Of a stretch of DNA of 64,000 nucleotides, positions 1 to 8,699 are shown piece by piece. The DNA comes from Planctomycetota bacterium (GTDB lineage Bacteria > Planctomycetota > Phycisphaerae > Phycisphaerales > SM1A02): positions 62,001 to 126,000 of the forward strand of contig JADFFQ010000002.1 of NCBI GenBank assembly GCA_022568135.1, written 5' to 3'. Both the position numbers and the translations under genes were made by a program. The stretch's first letter is position 1, and each line of letters begins with the position of its first letter. Below the pieces are notes generated by a model. It had not been told where the DNA came from. It ran no database searches and saw nothing but the letters and a program-made list of their open reading frames with translations.

Positions 1-1
1 C

Positions 2-931
2 ACGGATACGGCTCTGCATTTCGATTCATTGAACGGGCTGGGCCGAGCTGACGAATACGCGGCCCGCGAGGCCAAGGCAAACCGGAACGCCATGCTTGGC
101 CGGGCGGTCGCGGCGCTGGGCGGCGGGCTGGCGGCAACGTGGCAACTGCACTTCGCCTACGGGCTGTCCCTGCTGGCTGCGCTGGGGACGCTGGCAATAA
201 CCCTGAGTTTCGTGGAGCCGGCATCTCCTTTCCAGGAATCGATGCTCAGGCGCGGCTTTGTCCGCCAGCTCGGTGCTTGTATCGGCCAACTGACCAACCG
301 ATCGTTGGCCTGGTTGTTTGGATTCGCGGTGATCATGATCGTCATCAATCACGTTCCCTACGAGTTCTATCAGCCATACATCGATCTGCTGGTGAGACAT
401 CGTGGCTTGAAGCTGCCCGGCCAGGGTACGCCGCTGCTCACGGGGGTAATCACGGCGGTGATGATGCTGCTGGCCGCGTGGGCCACGGCCCATAGCATCC
501 GCCTGCGCGACCGCATCGGGCTCGCCGCGACACTGCTGCTGACCACGGGAATGCAAGTCGTGATCATGGCGGCGATGGGGCTGTGGTTGCATGAGGTCGT
601 CGTCTTGCTGATCTTGCTGCGAAGTGTCCCGGCGGGGATGATGAAGCCGCCGCTTCATGCCGCGATCACGCCGCAGGTGCCGCAATCATTGCGAGCTACA
701 TACTTGTCCATGCAGAGTCTGGCCGGGCGACTGTCGTTTGCCGGCGTGCTGGCGGCGCTGTCGCTGGCGGCCGACCCGGGCGGTGGCACGGATTGGCCGG
801 CAATCTCGTTCATGAGCCTGATCTGCGCCGGGTTGGGAGCGACCGGGTTCATCCTTCTTGTGACCACGGCCAGGTTCAGTCTGGCTCGGCTACGGCCATC
901 GCCTGCAAAGAACGACCATGAGGTACGATGA
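2..931 (+). CDS. MFS transporter, C-terminal part (5' end outside window)
   Basis: The reading frame is open to the left edge; residues before the first internal TTG (position 29) read TDTALHFDSL, which resembles the loop after TM4 of major facilitator transporters (SGT-x-DAL-x-YDSL), so the gene continues upstream. The visible ~309 residues hold about eight hydrophobic segments in two blocks separated by a polar loop, as expected for the end of the first bundle plus the second six-helix bundle. Substrate cannot be told. The stop TGA overlaps the thyX start (ATGA at 928-931), so the two are probably co-transcribed and translationally coupled. The family call rests on topology and the loop motif only. 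Confidence 0.7.
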   Translation, partial: TDTALHFDSLNGLGRADEYAAREAKANRNAMLGRAVAALGGGLAATWQLHFAYGLSLLAALGTLAITLSFVEPASPFQESMLRRGFVRQLGACIGQLTNRSLAWLFGFAVIMIVINHVPYEFYQPYIDLLVRHRGLKLPGQGTPLLTGVITAVMMLLAAWATAHSIRLRDRIGLAATLLLTTGMQVVIMAAMGLWLHEVVVLLILLRSVPAGMMKPPLHAAITPQVPQSLRATYLSMQSLAGRLSFAGVLAALSLAADPGGGTDWPAISFMSLICAGLGATGFILLVTTARFSLARLRPSPAKNDHEVR

Positions 932-1827
932 CGCCGACCATGCCTCCGACCAAGACCGAGCACGTCATCAACCACATCGAACCCGAAGCGCCATTGATCG
1001 ACGTGATGGGCGGGTCGGCTCGCTGGGAGATCCCTCTCCATAAGCACGGTCTTGTCGCGCTGGTCGATGTCATGCCGAGGATGGCGCCGCAGGGTCAGAC
1101 CGCTGACTTCGCCATTGTTCAAGCCGCCCGCGTCTCATACGGTGCGGGGACAAAGAAGGTCCACGAAGATCGCGGATTGATTCGCTATCTGATGCGGCAC
1201 CGTCACACGACGCCGTTTGAGATGGTGGAGTTCAAGTTTCACGTGTCGATGCCGATCTTTGTCGCCCGCCAATGGATCCGCCACCGCACCGCCAACGTCA
1301 ACGAGTACTCCGCCCGCTACTCAATTGTTCCGGATCGGTTCTACCGGCCAACCGTCGAGGAGGTCCGCAAACAGTCGAAAGGTAATCGCCAAGGCGGAAC
1401 CGAGCCGGTCGATGTCGCATCGGCCCAGGAATTCCTGACGTATCTGGAGCGCGCGGAGAAACACTATCACGACTATGAGCATCTGCTTGAGAAGGGCGTG
1501 ACGCGCGAGCTGGCTCGTATCGGCCTTCCGGTCAGCGTCTTCACGCAGTGGTATTGGAAGTGCGACCTGCACAATATCTTTCACTTCCTGTCGCTGCGGT
1601 TGGACGACCACGCCCAGCAGGAAATCCGGGATTACGCTCGCGCGATGTTTCAGTTGATTCGCCCGATCTGCCCCGTCGCCTGCGAAGCCTTCGAGGACTA
1701 TAGCCTCCACGGGATTCACCTCAGCGGACTGGAGATCGAGGCAATCAGGACCGGCCAACCGCTGGGCACCGACAACAAGCGCGAAACCGCCGAATGGGAG
1801 GCGAAGAAGCCGCGCCTGGGCCTCTAG
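928..1827 (+). CDS. thyX: Flavin-dependent thymidylate synthase ThyX
   Basis: Makes dTMP from dUMP using methylene-tetrahydrofolate with FAD and NAD(P)H, in place of ThyA. The ThyX signature is complete: RHRTANVNEYSARYS at residues 118-132 (pattern RHRxxxxNExSxR), followed by the usual downstream core with HNIFHFLSLRLD and the DYARAMFQLI helix that carries dUMP- and FAD-contacting residues in the family. Length (299 aa) is on the long side of the family because of a ~30-residue N-terminal extension that is not conserved in obvious fashion. The start overlaps the stop of the transporter gene by four bases. No thyA is seen in the window. High certainty on function. Confidence 0.97.
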   Translation: MTPTMPPTKTEHVINHIEPEAPLIDVMGGSARWEIPLHKHGLVALVDVMPRMAPQGQTADFAIVQAARVSYGAGTKKVHEDRGLIRYLMRHRHTTPFEMVEFKFHVSMPIFVARQWIRHRTANVNEYSARYSIVPDRFYRPTVEEVRKQSKGNRQGGTEPVDVASAQEFLTYLERAEKHYHDYEHLLEKGVTRELARIGLPVSVFTQWYWKCDLHNIFHFLSLRLDDHAQQEIRDYARAMFQLIRPICPVACEAFEDYSLHGIHLSGLEIEAIRTGQPLGTDNKRETAEWEAKKPRLGL

Positions 1828-1835
1828 GTACAAGA

Positions 1836-1854
1836 CCGCGGATGCCATCTGCGG
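1836..1854. terminator. Hairpin between convergent thyX and HTH gene
   Basis: An 8-bp stem (CCGCGGAT / ATCTGCGG with one G-U pair) and a 3-nt loop lies 9 nt after the thyX stop, in the 87-nt gap between two convergent genes. There is no clean T-run, so it is only a candidate bidirectional terminator. Confidence 0.3.
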
Positions 1855-1914
1855 ATATCTCTCTCGTTGCGCCAACTCGGCCTAGGCCGCGCGTGGTACG
1901 GCTACTTCCGCGAC

Positions 1915-2529
1915 CTACAGCAGTTTCAGCCGCTTCGCAGTCCTGATGATTGCCCTTGCCGTTTCCTCATCGATGCGAAGCTGACGGGCAAGCTGATTGA
2001 TCCTGACGCTTGACTTGTGGTTCTTCACATCATGCAGCAAGTGCAGCGCTGTCGGCCAGCTCACCAAGGGCACGCCGGCCTTGCGGGCTTCAGTCCTGAT
2101 CTGGTCCACTCGCTGGCGCGTGACGCCGAAGGTGTCGGCGATCGCTCGGTCGGTGGCGAATGAGTTGCTCAAGAGCGCTGCGAGGATCTCCAGCCCTCGG
2201 CCCCCAGCGGACAGTCCAGGAGGCCGGCCCCGGCGCGATGAGAGCCCATGTTCGGTGCAGGCCCGGTGAACCGTACTTAGAGAGATCCCGAACCGTCTGG
2301 CGGCGGCGGCCCGGCTGCCACCGGACGCCACGGCTAGGGCGATGGCCTCTCGACGCTGCCGCCGTTGCTCATGCTCAAAGGACAGACCAAGGTCAGCGCA
2401 GGCGCGGTAAACCGTACTTCGGGTGACGCGAAACTGTCTGACGGCGGCGGATATGCTGCGACCGGATGCGACAGCCTGGGCGATTTTCTCACGGCGACGG
2501 CGCCGCTGTTCATGGGTTATCTGAGGCAT
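1915..2529 (-). CDS. Multi-helix-turn-helix DNA-binding protein
   Basis: A 204-residue basic protein made almost entirely of HTH-like units. Two tandem ~46-residue copies open it, each starting HEQRR and ending in a recognition-helix-like stretch (RVTRSTVYRAC and GISLSTVHRAC). A third unit (AIADTFGVTRQRVDQIR) looks like a sigma-region-4 or homeodomain-like HTH, and a fourth (INQLARQLRIDEETARAI) closes the protein. It could bind an extended or repeated operator; no enzymatic domain is present, so it is not a complete recombinase. The start was set at the ATG giving MPQITHEQRR; the frame stays open to 2643 but the extra 38 residues look non-coding. Target genes unknown. Confidence 0.7.
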   Translation of the reverse strand: MPQITHEQRRRRREKIAQAVASGRSISAAVRQFRVTRSTVYRACADLGLSFEHEQRRQRREAIALAVASGGSRAAAARRFGISLSTVHRACTEHGLSSRRGRPPGLSAGGRGLEILAALLSNSFATDRAIADTFGVTRQRVDQIRTEARKAGVPLVSWPTALHLLHDVKNHKSSVRINQLARQLRIDEETARAIIRTAKRLKLL

Positions 2530-2704
2530 AACTGGCCCCAAAAACGAAACTAAAGCGCTGGACGCAGGGCGGTCGCTGCCGCTAACAAGCAGAGTCAGGT
2601 TCGCTCCATCGTAGAAAGCTTCACGGCCAACGACCATGGGCACCGCGAATCATTGGCATCCTGGCCATGGTAGTGGCGTTCCGCACGAGGTCTGAGACTA
2701 TCCA

Positions 2705-3133
2705 TTATTCCGCCGGCTCCGCTCGGATCGTAATCAGGCCAATCAATGGCCGATCCTCGCTCAGTTGCATCTCGATGAGGCGCACCGGCATCGGCTCCTG
2801 CGTGCGCCACAGCCCACCGGCATTGAAGACCTCGCCCCGCTCGTCGTAGAACTCCTCCAGCGAGAGGCGAATGAGTTCGCCCGCCGCCATCAACTCAACA
2901 TGCCGGACATATCGCTGATTGATCCAGAGATCGAAATCGCGGTAAGAATGCGGTGTCGAGTTGATGATCTCAAGAGAGTTACCCTCGCGGAACACCTGAA
3001 TGTCTATCGCTTCTGCCCGGTGCAGATCAGTCGGATACGGCCTCGTCGCCTTGGTCAGGTCGTACTGCAGCGCCTCACAACCAAGAGCAAGGGCCATGAG
3101 CACGAAAACCATGATGGAACCGCGATGACACAT
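2705..3133 (-). CDS. Putative lipoprotein, unknown function
   Basis: 142 residues with a type II signal peptide: a short basic start (MCHRGSI), a hydrophobic stretch and a lipobox LALGC, putting the modified Cys at residue 19. The mature part is mostly beta-type with a conserved-looking core (IINSTPHSYRDFDLWINQRYV, then LSLEEFYDERGE). I recognise no named family. It is probably exported and lipid-anchored, facing the periplasm. The start could also be the ATG seven residues later. The neighbours on the same strand (PH-domain proteins) are ~60 bp or more away and give no functional hint. Confidence 0.65.
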   Translation of the reverse strand: MCHRGSIMVFVLMALALGCEALQYDLTKATRPYPTDLHRAEAIDIQVFREGNSLEIINSTPHSYRDFDLWINQRYVRHVELMAAGELIRLSLEEFYDERGEVFNAGGLWRTQEPMPVRLIEMQLSEDRPLIGLITIRAEPAE

Positions 3134-3212
3134 GACAGGCAGGCCGCTCACCTCAAGTGCGATAGCTTACCAGAGATGGCCAACCTCGGATTCACGAGGC
3201 CCATCCCATAGG

Positions 3213-3959
3213 TCAGATCTCGACCGACTCGCTCAGCAACCGCAGTTCGTTGCGGATCTCGCGCAGACGCGCCAGGGCTGCGGGCGAGAAACCTTCGAGG
3301 GACCGTTCAGCCGGCACCGCTCGGCGCCGATCTTCAGGGTCGCCCAGTCCCGCGTCGCGGTACCGTTTGAGCAGGCTGAGAATCTGGTCGCGAATTTCAC
3401 GGGCGTTGGCAACGCCCCGCAACACTCCCTGGTGTCCGCGGCGAAACGGTGACTCGCCCCGCTTGTCCCGCGACGCCCCCCCCGCGCCCCCGGCCGTCTC
3501 CACCACCAGGTTCGACAGGCCCAGGAGACGCTCCACCGGGCCCTGGAGAATCCTGAGGTTCTGTACGTTGGCGTAGGTGAACGTGGATTCGTGAATAAGG
3601 AGCGCCCCATCCCGTATCCGCAGGCTGCGGTCCGTGACAATGTAGTACCGCATGTCGTAGTCGAGACGGATGAGAAAGTATTTGACGACCGTTGCGAGCA
3701 CCGTGAACGCGAAGAGAACGTAGCCGAGCCCGAGTTCGAGCCATTCCCCATCCTTTGTGTGCCCGACAACAACGAACGCAATCTCGCCAATCAGACCGAC
3801 GGCAAAGCCAAACCCCCACACCAGCAGCTGGAGCTTCAGGAAATTCGGGGCGGCTCGAAAGATCTGCACCGACTCGGGCGAGCCAGCGGGCGGATCCGGC
3901 GGGCGCTTCGGGGCCTTGAGCAGATCCAGCAATCGATCTCTGAATCTCTTATAGATCAT
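3213..3959 (-). CDS. bPH2 (YdbS-like) PH-domain membrane protein
   Basis: 248 residues. Two hydrophobic segments near residues 45-66 and 75-97 are followed by a bacterial PH-like (bPH2, formerly DUF304) domain containing RYYIVTDRSLRIRDG and FTYANVQNLRILQGPVERLLGL, the typical ITDxRl...y.nIqnv.i.qg..er.lGl signature. A Gly/Arg-rich loop (TAGGAGGASRDKRGE) and a charged C-terminal helix follow. Proteins of this family are small inner-membrane proteins of poorly known role. It starts inside the stop region of the upstream gene 3956-4501 (4-bp overlap), so the two PH-domain proteins are very likely made together and may form a complex. Confidence 0.8.
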   Translation of the reverse strand: MIYKRFRDRLLDLLKAPKRPPDPPAGSPESVQIFRAAPNFLKLQLLVWGFGFAVGLIGEIAFVVVGHTKDGEWLELGLGYVLFAFTVLATVVKYFLIRLDYDMRYYIVTDRSLRIRDGALLIHESTFTYANVQNLRILQGPVERLLGLSNLVVETAGGAGGASRDKRGESPFRRGHQGVLRGVANAREIRDQILSLLKRYRDAGLGDPEDRRRAVPAERSLEGFSPAALARLREIRNELRLLSESVEI

Positions 3960-4501
3960 TTGCCACCGGCCTCGAATCGCCGGCGCAGGGACCGAATCTC
4001 GTCGCGGATATCCGTCAGCAGTTCGAGGGCAACGCCGGCGTCGCCGGCCGCCTCTACGACCGAGGTGTACGTGTCATCTGCCGAGGGCCCTGCTTGGGTT
4101 TCACCGAACCGTGCGCCGCGCATCTTCAAGTAGAGGAAATCCCGCACCGCTTCGTACTCGGACAGCCCCACGACGGCCATCTCCGCAGAGGCGCTGCCGG
4201 ATGCCGTCTGAATGTGAATCGTTCCCAGGCCAAGCCATCGCTCGAAGAGGCCGCGCGACAGGTGGATGTCCTGGATGCGGGCGTAGGTGAGGAAGATTTC
4301 TCGCCGCCACAGCAGCCCCCATGACATCGCGACCCCTTCCTCATCGAAGCGATAGCGGAGCGTCTCGTACTTGAAATAGCAGGGCAGAAACACGAACGGA
4401 AACACCGGCCCGGCCAGCGCGCACCGCATCAGATAAAGCATCAGCAGCTTCTTGACCGGCCGTTTGATCTCATACACGCGGTCTTTGTCGAATTCAGTCA
4501 T
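3956..4501 (-). CDS. bPH2 PH-domain membrane protein (partner)
   Basis: 181 residues from the ATG giving MTEFDKDRVYEIK; an upstream in-frame ATG at 4537 is possible but adds an unlikely hydrophobic tail. One long hydrophobic hairpin near residues 20-42 precedes the bPH2 domain (LRYRFDEEGVAMSWGLLWRRE, then YARIQDIHLSRGLFERWLGLG). The C-terminus is a predicted coiled coil (LLTDIRDEIRSLRRRF) that resembles the C-terminal helix of the downstream partner (LARLREIRNELRLL), which suggests the two proteins pair through these helices. That pairing is inference. Confidence 0.78.
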   Translation of the reverse strand: MTEFDKDRVYEIKRPVKKLLMLYLMRCALAGPVFPFVFLPCYFKYETLRYRFDEEGVAMSWGLLWRREIFLTYARIQDIHLSRGLFERWLGLGTIHIQTASGSASAEMAVVGLSEYEAVRDFLYLKMRGARFGETQAGPSADDTYTSVVEAAGDAGVALELLTDIRDEIRSLRRRFEAGGK

Positions 4502-4568
4502 AAGCAGGTCGCGGATTGGCGCCGACCATAGCATCATCGGCGATGATGGTCGAGCTCAGCCCGACCGA

Positions 4569-4611
4569 GTTAGCCGCGCACAAGATCCCGCGGATATGTA
4601 TCCGCGGCTAC
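4569..4611. repeat. Palindromic intergenic repeat (GTTAGCCGCG...CGCGGCTAC)
   Basis: Between two same-strand genes lies GTTAGCCGCG, then a perfect 9-bp stem CCGCGGATA/TATCCGCGG (4588-4596 with 4599-4607), then CTAC. The outer arms are inverted copies of each other. It is a relative of the GTTTAGCCG repeats seen elsewhere in this window and of the CCGCATATGCATGCGG hairpin at 46761. Confidence 0.6.
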
Positions 4612-4622
4612 GAAGCTACAGG

Positions 4623-6155
4623 TCATTGATCCGGCGCGACGTTGTGCCACGCTCGGCCGTGCGCTGCCAGCAACTCGTCGGCTGAGGGCGGACCCCAACT
4701 GCCCGGTTGGTAGTTGGCGTGGATGTCGCCGCGGAGCGTCCGCGCTTGCGGCCCGAGCAACGGCATCACGGCCCGCCAGGCGGCTTCGACTTCATAGCGG
4801 TGCTGGTACAGCGTCTGATCGCCGCGCATGGCGTCGAGGATAAGTGGGCCGTAGGCCTCCGCCGGTTCGGCCCCGAATCGTTTGGCGAAGTCGAAATCCA
4901 TGGCCACCGTGTCGAGGCGGACGCCGCTTCCGGGCACCTTGCCTTGGAACCGAAGACTCACACCACCGCCCGGCGAGATCTCAATGATGATTTGATTCGC
5001 CCCCCGAGTACCGCCCGCGGCGAATTGATCGATGCGCTTGAACAGGTTGGCCGGTGGCTGCTTGAATTGGATGACGATCTCGGTTCGCTTGGCCGCCATC
5101 CGCTTGCCGGTGCGAAGGTAGAAAGGCACCCCCGCCCAGCGCCAGTTGTCAAATCGCAAGGCGATCGCGGCAAAGGTTTCTGTCGTGGTCGCTGTAGGAA
5201 CCCGCGGATTGAGGTGATAAGCCGGCTCCGCATCGTCACCGGCGTACTGTCCGAGCGTGGCAACGTCTTGCAACCGGTCTGTCGGCACCGCTTCGATCGC
5301 GTCGAGGACCTTGATCTTCTCCTGGCGAATGTGATGGCTGGTGAAACTCGTGGGCGGCTCCATCGCCACCAGTGCCAACACCTGTAGCAAGTGTGACTGA
5401 ATCATGTCACGAATCGCCCCCACCTCGTCGTAGTATTGGGCGCGATGCTCGACGCCGACCGTTTCAGCGGCGGTGATCTGCACGTGATCGATGTACCTAT
5501 GGTTCCACAGTGGCTCGAAGATGGTGTTGGCGAAACGGAACACCAGCAAGCTCTGGACGAGTTCCTTGCCCAGATAATGGTCAATCCGATAGATCGCGTC
5601 CTCTTCGAAAACCCGGCCCAGTGCCCGGTTCAGAGATTGCGCTGATTCGAGGTCCCGGCCGAAGGGCTTTTCGACGATGATCCGCTGCCAGGGCATCTTG
5701 TCGCGGTCAATGGTGCACCATCGCCGCCCCTCCGCCACCAAGCAAGAGGCTTCAATGCGCTCGACAATCGGAATGCACAGTGACGGGGCCACCGCGAGGT
5801 AGAAAAGGATGTTGTTCCGACCGCCATGCTGCTGCGACAGAGAAGTGATGCGCTCGGCCAACTGGGGATAGATCTCGGCACTCGTCGCGCTGCCGGGAAA
5901 GTAGTAGATGCGCCGGGCGAAATCCGCCCACGCGGCCGTATCGAAGCGCTTGGCATGCCGCTTCACGCATGGCTGGAGCTTGCCCCGCCAGTCGTCATCG
6001 CTCATCTGGGTGCGGCTGACACCCAACAGACAGGTGGACCTGGGCAGCGCCCCCACGGCCGCCTGCTCGTACAGGGCCGGGATCAGCTTGCGCGACGTCA
6101 GATCGCCGGAGGCTCCAAAGATCACCACCACGCACGGGTCAGGCTCGGCTGCCAT
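4623..6155 (-). CDS. zwf: Glucose-6-phosphate 1-dehydrogenase
   Basis: Oxidises glucose-6-phosphate to 6-phosphogluconolactone with NAD(P)+, the entry to the oxidative pentose phosphate pathway. The nucleotide-binding GASGDLTSRK is at residues 14-23 and the active-site signature RIDHYLGKE at 190-198 with its catalytic His and the Lys that binds substrate phosphate. Length 510 aa is normal for bacterial Zwf. Start ATG at 6155 gives the usual short lead into the Rossmann strand (VVVIFGASGD). It is divergent from the small zinc-ribbon gene at 6309 with ~150 bp between, which probably holds both promoters. No pgl or gnd is adjacent. Confidence 0.97.
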   Translation of the reverse strand: MAAEPDPCVVVIFGASGDLTSRKLIPALYEQAAVGALPRSTCLLGVSRTQMSDDDWRGKLQPCVKRHAKRFDTAAWADFARRIYYFPGSATSAEIYPQLAERITSLSQQHGGRNNILFYLAVAPSLCIPIVERIEASCLVAEGRRWCTIDRDKMPWQRIIVEKPFGRDLESAQSLNRALGRVFEEDAIYRIDHYLGKELVQSLLVFRFANTIFEPLWNHRYIDHVQITAAETVGVEHRAQYYDEVGAIRDMIQSHLLQVLALVAMEPPTSFTSHHIRQEKIKVLDAIEAVPTDRLQDVATLGQYAGDDAEPAYHLNPRVPTATTTETFAAIALRFDNWRWAGVPFYLRTGKRMAAKRTEIVIQFKQPPANLFKRIDQFAAGGTRGANQIIIEISPGGGVSLRFQGKVPGSGVRLDTVAMDFDFAKRFGAEPAEAYGPLILDAMRGDQTLYQHRYEVEAAWRAVMPLLGPQARTLRGDIHANYQPGSWGPPSADELLAAHGRAWHNVAPDQ

Positions 6156-6308
6156 AACCCCATGATGCCCCAGAGTGAGGACCTGTCAATTCGGAACACC
6201 TCTGCCAGTTGGACGTCGGGCCATTTCATGGGAGGCGCGGCAATCGGTAGGATCGTGCACCCTCGCCCGCTCATCTGATCTTTCCGTAGCCACGAAACAA
6301 CGTGCCGA

Positions 6309-6776
6309 ATGACTATGCCCCAGCCCCAAGAGGAAGTGCTACGTGTGTTTCTTACCGATCGCGATGTTCCCTGCCCGGTCTGCAGATACAACCTGCGGGG
6401 CCTCGGCAGCACAACCTGCCCGGAATGCGGGGTTCGGCTTGACTTGCGCGTCGGATCGATCGATCTGAAGCTCGGACCATGGCTGCTGTGCGTGCTGGCG
6501 GTGGCGATCCCCATGGGTTTTACCGGCATCCTGGCCATCATTGCCAGCATCGGAGCCCAGCGATCGGCGTTCTGGGGCCTCGAGGACTGGATAGCCCTCG
6601 GTGGGCTCTGGGCGATGACTCTGGCCTATGCGGTGGCCCTGACAGTCCTCTCCAAACGACGCTCGCGGTTTCTGCGCCGATCACCCGCGGGGCAATGGTG
6701 GCGCGCCGGTCTATGGACGGCCGTCATGATCCTGAGTCAAGCGGGAACCATCTGGCTGATCTCCTGGTACCTCTAG
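6309..6776 (+). CDS. Zinc-ribbon membrane protein
   Basis: 155 residues. The N-terminus carries a zinc ribbon CPVCRYNLRGL...TTCPECG (residues 22-40), the form repeatedly found at the head of planctomycete membrane proteins. It is followed by three hydrophobic segments (about residues 57-82, 90-112 and 130-153). The pattern suggests a cytoplasmic metal-binding knuckle anchored in the inner membrane; no function is known to me. Two more genes of the same design occur in this window (43695-44600 and the partial gene at 63466). The start could also be the ATG two codons later. Confidence 0.72.
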   Translation: MTMPQPQEEVLRVFLTDRDVPCPVCRYNLRGLGSTTCPECGVRLDLRVGSIDLKLGPWLLCVLAVAIPMGFTGILAIIASIGAQRSAFWGLEDWIALGGLWAMTLAYAVALTVLSKRRSRFLRRSPAGQWWRAGLWTAVMILSQAGTIWLISWYL

Positions 6777-6919
6777 CTCCCAAGCCTCTTCCCGACTACT
6801 GACCGTACGGCGGGGTACCGGAACATGCGCTCGATGCGATAGGTACAACTCTCCGGAAACAATCAACCCTGTCAAGCGTCTCATTGCGCGTGGCCCAGCA
6901 GTGGCCGTGGAGTTCAACA

Positions 6920-7450
6920 GTGAGTGCAAACGTGAGTCTCCTTCAGCAGGTCCGCATCGCCTCTGCCTGTCCCGCCTCTTGGCAGAATATGAGCGGTGAC
7001 GATCGGGTACGGTTCTGCTGTCAATGCAAGCTCAACGTATACAACCTCTCCGCGATGACCGAGCAGGAAGCCGTGCGGCTCATTCGAGAAAAGGAAGGCA
7101 GACTCTGCGGCAGGATCCATCGACGCAGCGACGGCACGATTCTTACTCAGGATTGCCCGGTCGGATTGCGCGCCATTCGTCGGAAGCTGGCCGGGCTCGT
7201 CGGACGAATTGCTGCCGGCGTCCTCTTTGCCGGTAGCGCGTTTGGCTTCTACCGAAGTGGTGGGGGCAAAGAGCCCACAAACTATTCAGTTTCGCAACTG
7301 GAACCTTTCGCATCCATCCAGCGCTGGCTTGATCCCAATTCGCGCCGTTGGTCCGGTCGGCCCCTCTTGGGTGCCATCAGTATTGTTGATCCGGCAGCTC
7401 CACTCGTCCAGCCAACTTTCAGCGCTTCAGACCTGCAAACCGACAATTAA
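6920..7450 (+). CDS. Cys-rich single-TM protein (CPxSWxxMxGDDRVRFC family)
   Basis: 176 residues. The conserved block runs CPASWQNMSGDDRVRFC, CQCKLNVYNLSAMT, EGRLCGRIHRR and DGTILTQDCPVG, a motif series I know from uncharacterised proteins of planctomycetes and other bacteria; five cysteines could bind metal. A transmembrane segment follows (IAAGVLFAGSAFGFY) and then a low-complexity tail that would be outside the cytoplasm. The start is set at GTG 6920 because GGAG lies at 6909-6912, 7 nt upstream; the frame also runs back to a TTG at 6884. Function unknown. Confidence 0.72.
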   Translation: MSANVSLLQQVRIASACPASWQNMSGDDRVRFCCQCKLNVYNLSAMTEQEAVRLIREKEGRLCGRIHRRSDGTILTQDCPVGLRAIRRKLAGLVGRIAAGVLFAGSAFGFYRSGGGKEPTNYSVSQLEPFASIQRWLDPNSRRWSGRPLLGAISIVDPAAPLVQPTFSASDLQTDN

Positions 7451-7463
7451 GGTCGGAGACGGT

Positions 7464-8381
7464 CTACGGTCGCGGATGGTGTTTTCGCACCACGTCACGC
7501 AGGCGGGAGTGGTCCACGTGCGTGTAGACCTGTGTCGTCGAGATGTCGGCGTGGCCCAAAAGCTCCTGTACGGTACGGAGATCAGCTCCGCCGGCAAGCA
7601 GATGCGTGGCGAAGCTGTGGCGGAGCATGTGCGGATGAATCTCCCCAAGCCCGGCGAGCTGCGCGTTGCGGCGAACGATCTGCCAGACCGCGACCCGCTC
7701 CAGAGGCCGGCCGGTGTGCGACAGCAACAGGTGATCCTCATCGCGGCGATCGTCGAATCGCGCAAGGGGCGGTCGAAGCTCGGCCAAGTAGCGGTCGGTC
7801 CAGCCTTGAGCCGGCTTGCCGATCGGGACCAATCGCTGCCGCATTCCCTTGCCGGTGACGATGAGCACGCCGAGGATCGCGTTGTACTCGTTGACCGCCA
7901 GGGTTGCGACCTCGGAAGCTCGAAGACCGGCCGCGTACATGAGCTCGAGCATCGCCTTATCGCGCAGCCACAGCCGGCCGTGCTGGGGCGACGGGGCGGC
8001 CAGCAGCTTCCTCATCTTCTTCGGCGAGAGCACCCCGGGCAACCGCTTCCAACGCATCGGCGTTTCCAGTAAGCGGGCAGGATTGTCCTCGACCAAGCCG
8101 TTGGCGGACAGATACCGAAAGAACACGCGGATCGACGCCAGGTGCCGGATAATCGACGCCGGTTGCAACTTGCGATCTCGATGGAGGCGCCTCAGGTGCT
8201 GCGCAAGATGTTCGGGCCCAACGGCCTTTGGCCCGCCGACGCCATGGCGGCGAAGGTCCGCCAGCAGATCGCCCAGATCTCGGCTGTACGCGTCAAGGGT
8301 CGCCGGGGCCAGGGCGGCCTCGACCCGCAAATACGTGAGAAACTCACGCAGCGGTTGCGCGAAGGGACAGGGAATATCCAT
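7464..8381 (-). CDS. xerD: Tyrosine recombinase XerD/XerC
   Basis: Resolves chromosome dimers by site-specific recombination at dif with a Xer partner. All catalytic residues are in place: Arg154 (GLRASEVATL), Lys178 (VTGKGM), His251 and Arg254 (HMLRHSFATHLL), His277 (LLGHADISTTQ) and nucleophile Tyr286 (VYTHVD). The N-terminal SAM-like core-binding domain spans about residues 1-105. Length 305 aa is typical. Choice between XerC and XerD cannot be made firmly; the DLRTVQELLGH block fits both. It is transcribed away from the flagellar operon. No integrase-associated att sites or mobile genes are nearby, so it is the housekeeping enzyme. Confidence 0.92.
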   Translation of the reverse strand: MDIPCPFAQPLREFLTYLRVEAALAPATLDAYSRDLGDLLADLRRHGVGGPKAVGPEHLAQHLRRLHRDRKLQPASIIRHLASIRVFFRYLSANGLVEDNPARLLETPMRWKRLPGVLSPKKMRKLLAAPSPQHGRLWLRDKAMLELMYAAGLRASEVATLAVNEYNAILGVLIVTGKGMRQRLVPIGKPAQGWTDRYLAELRPPLARFDDRRDEDHLLLSHTGRPLERVAVWQIVRRNAQLAGLGEIHPHMLRHSFATHLLAGGADLRTVQELLGHADISTTQVYTHVDHSRLRDVVRKHHPRP

Positions 8382-8699
8382 TCACCAATACCCAACCGCA
8401 GGAAAGGTTCCAACCGCGGCGCCTTAGGGCGTCGTCCATAACACGGCCCGGCACGATTCCAAGATATCGACCGGGATTCGTGCTCGGCCGCAGAAAACTC
8501 CACTCCAAGCCAAGCGGTTCGCTCGTCGTCACTTGCGCAGCGATGGCAGGAGTTGCGCCTTGCCGACAAATCGGCAGGTCGGGCGCCCGCCCTTCCCGGC
8601 CAAACGAACACGATCTTGCGGGATCCCCGCCTCCATCGTCATCGGGCACGCCGATTGCCATCAATTCTCCGTGCAACCAATAGCGGCAAGGAGTGCCCG
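8382..8699. other. 318-bp divergent intergenic region before the flagellar operon
   Basis: No gene is supported here. It separates xerD from the flagellar genes and should hold both promoters. The clearest structure is a perfect inverted repeat TGCCGA-CAAA-TCGGCA at 8561-8576; inside it GCCGACAA resembles the sigma-28 -10 element GCCGATAA, but no TAAA is found 15 nt upstream, so I do not call a promoter. A strong ribosome site AAGGAG at 8688-8693 serves the next gene. Confidence 0.4.

Noticed and set aside
7464-8381. Integrase of a mobile island
   Set aside because: Full match to chromosomal XerC/D, no attachment repeats, no phage or conjugation genes around.
8382-8699. Sigma-28 or sigma-54 promoter for the flagellar operon
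   Set aside because: GCCGACAA has no -35 TAAA at 15 nt, and the GG...GC pair in TGGCAGGAGTTGC has wrong spacing for sigma-54.
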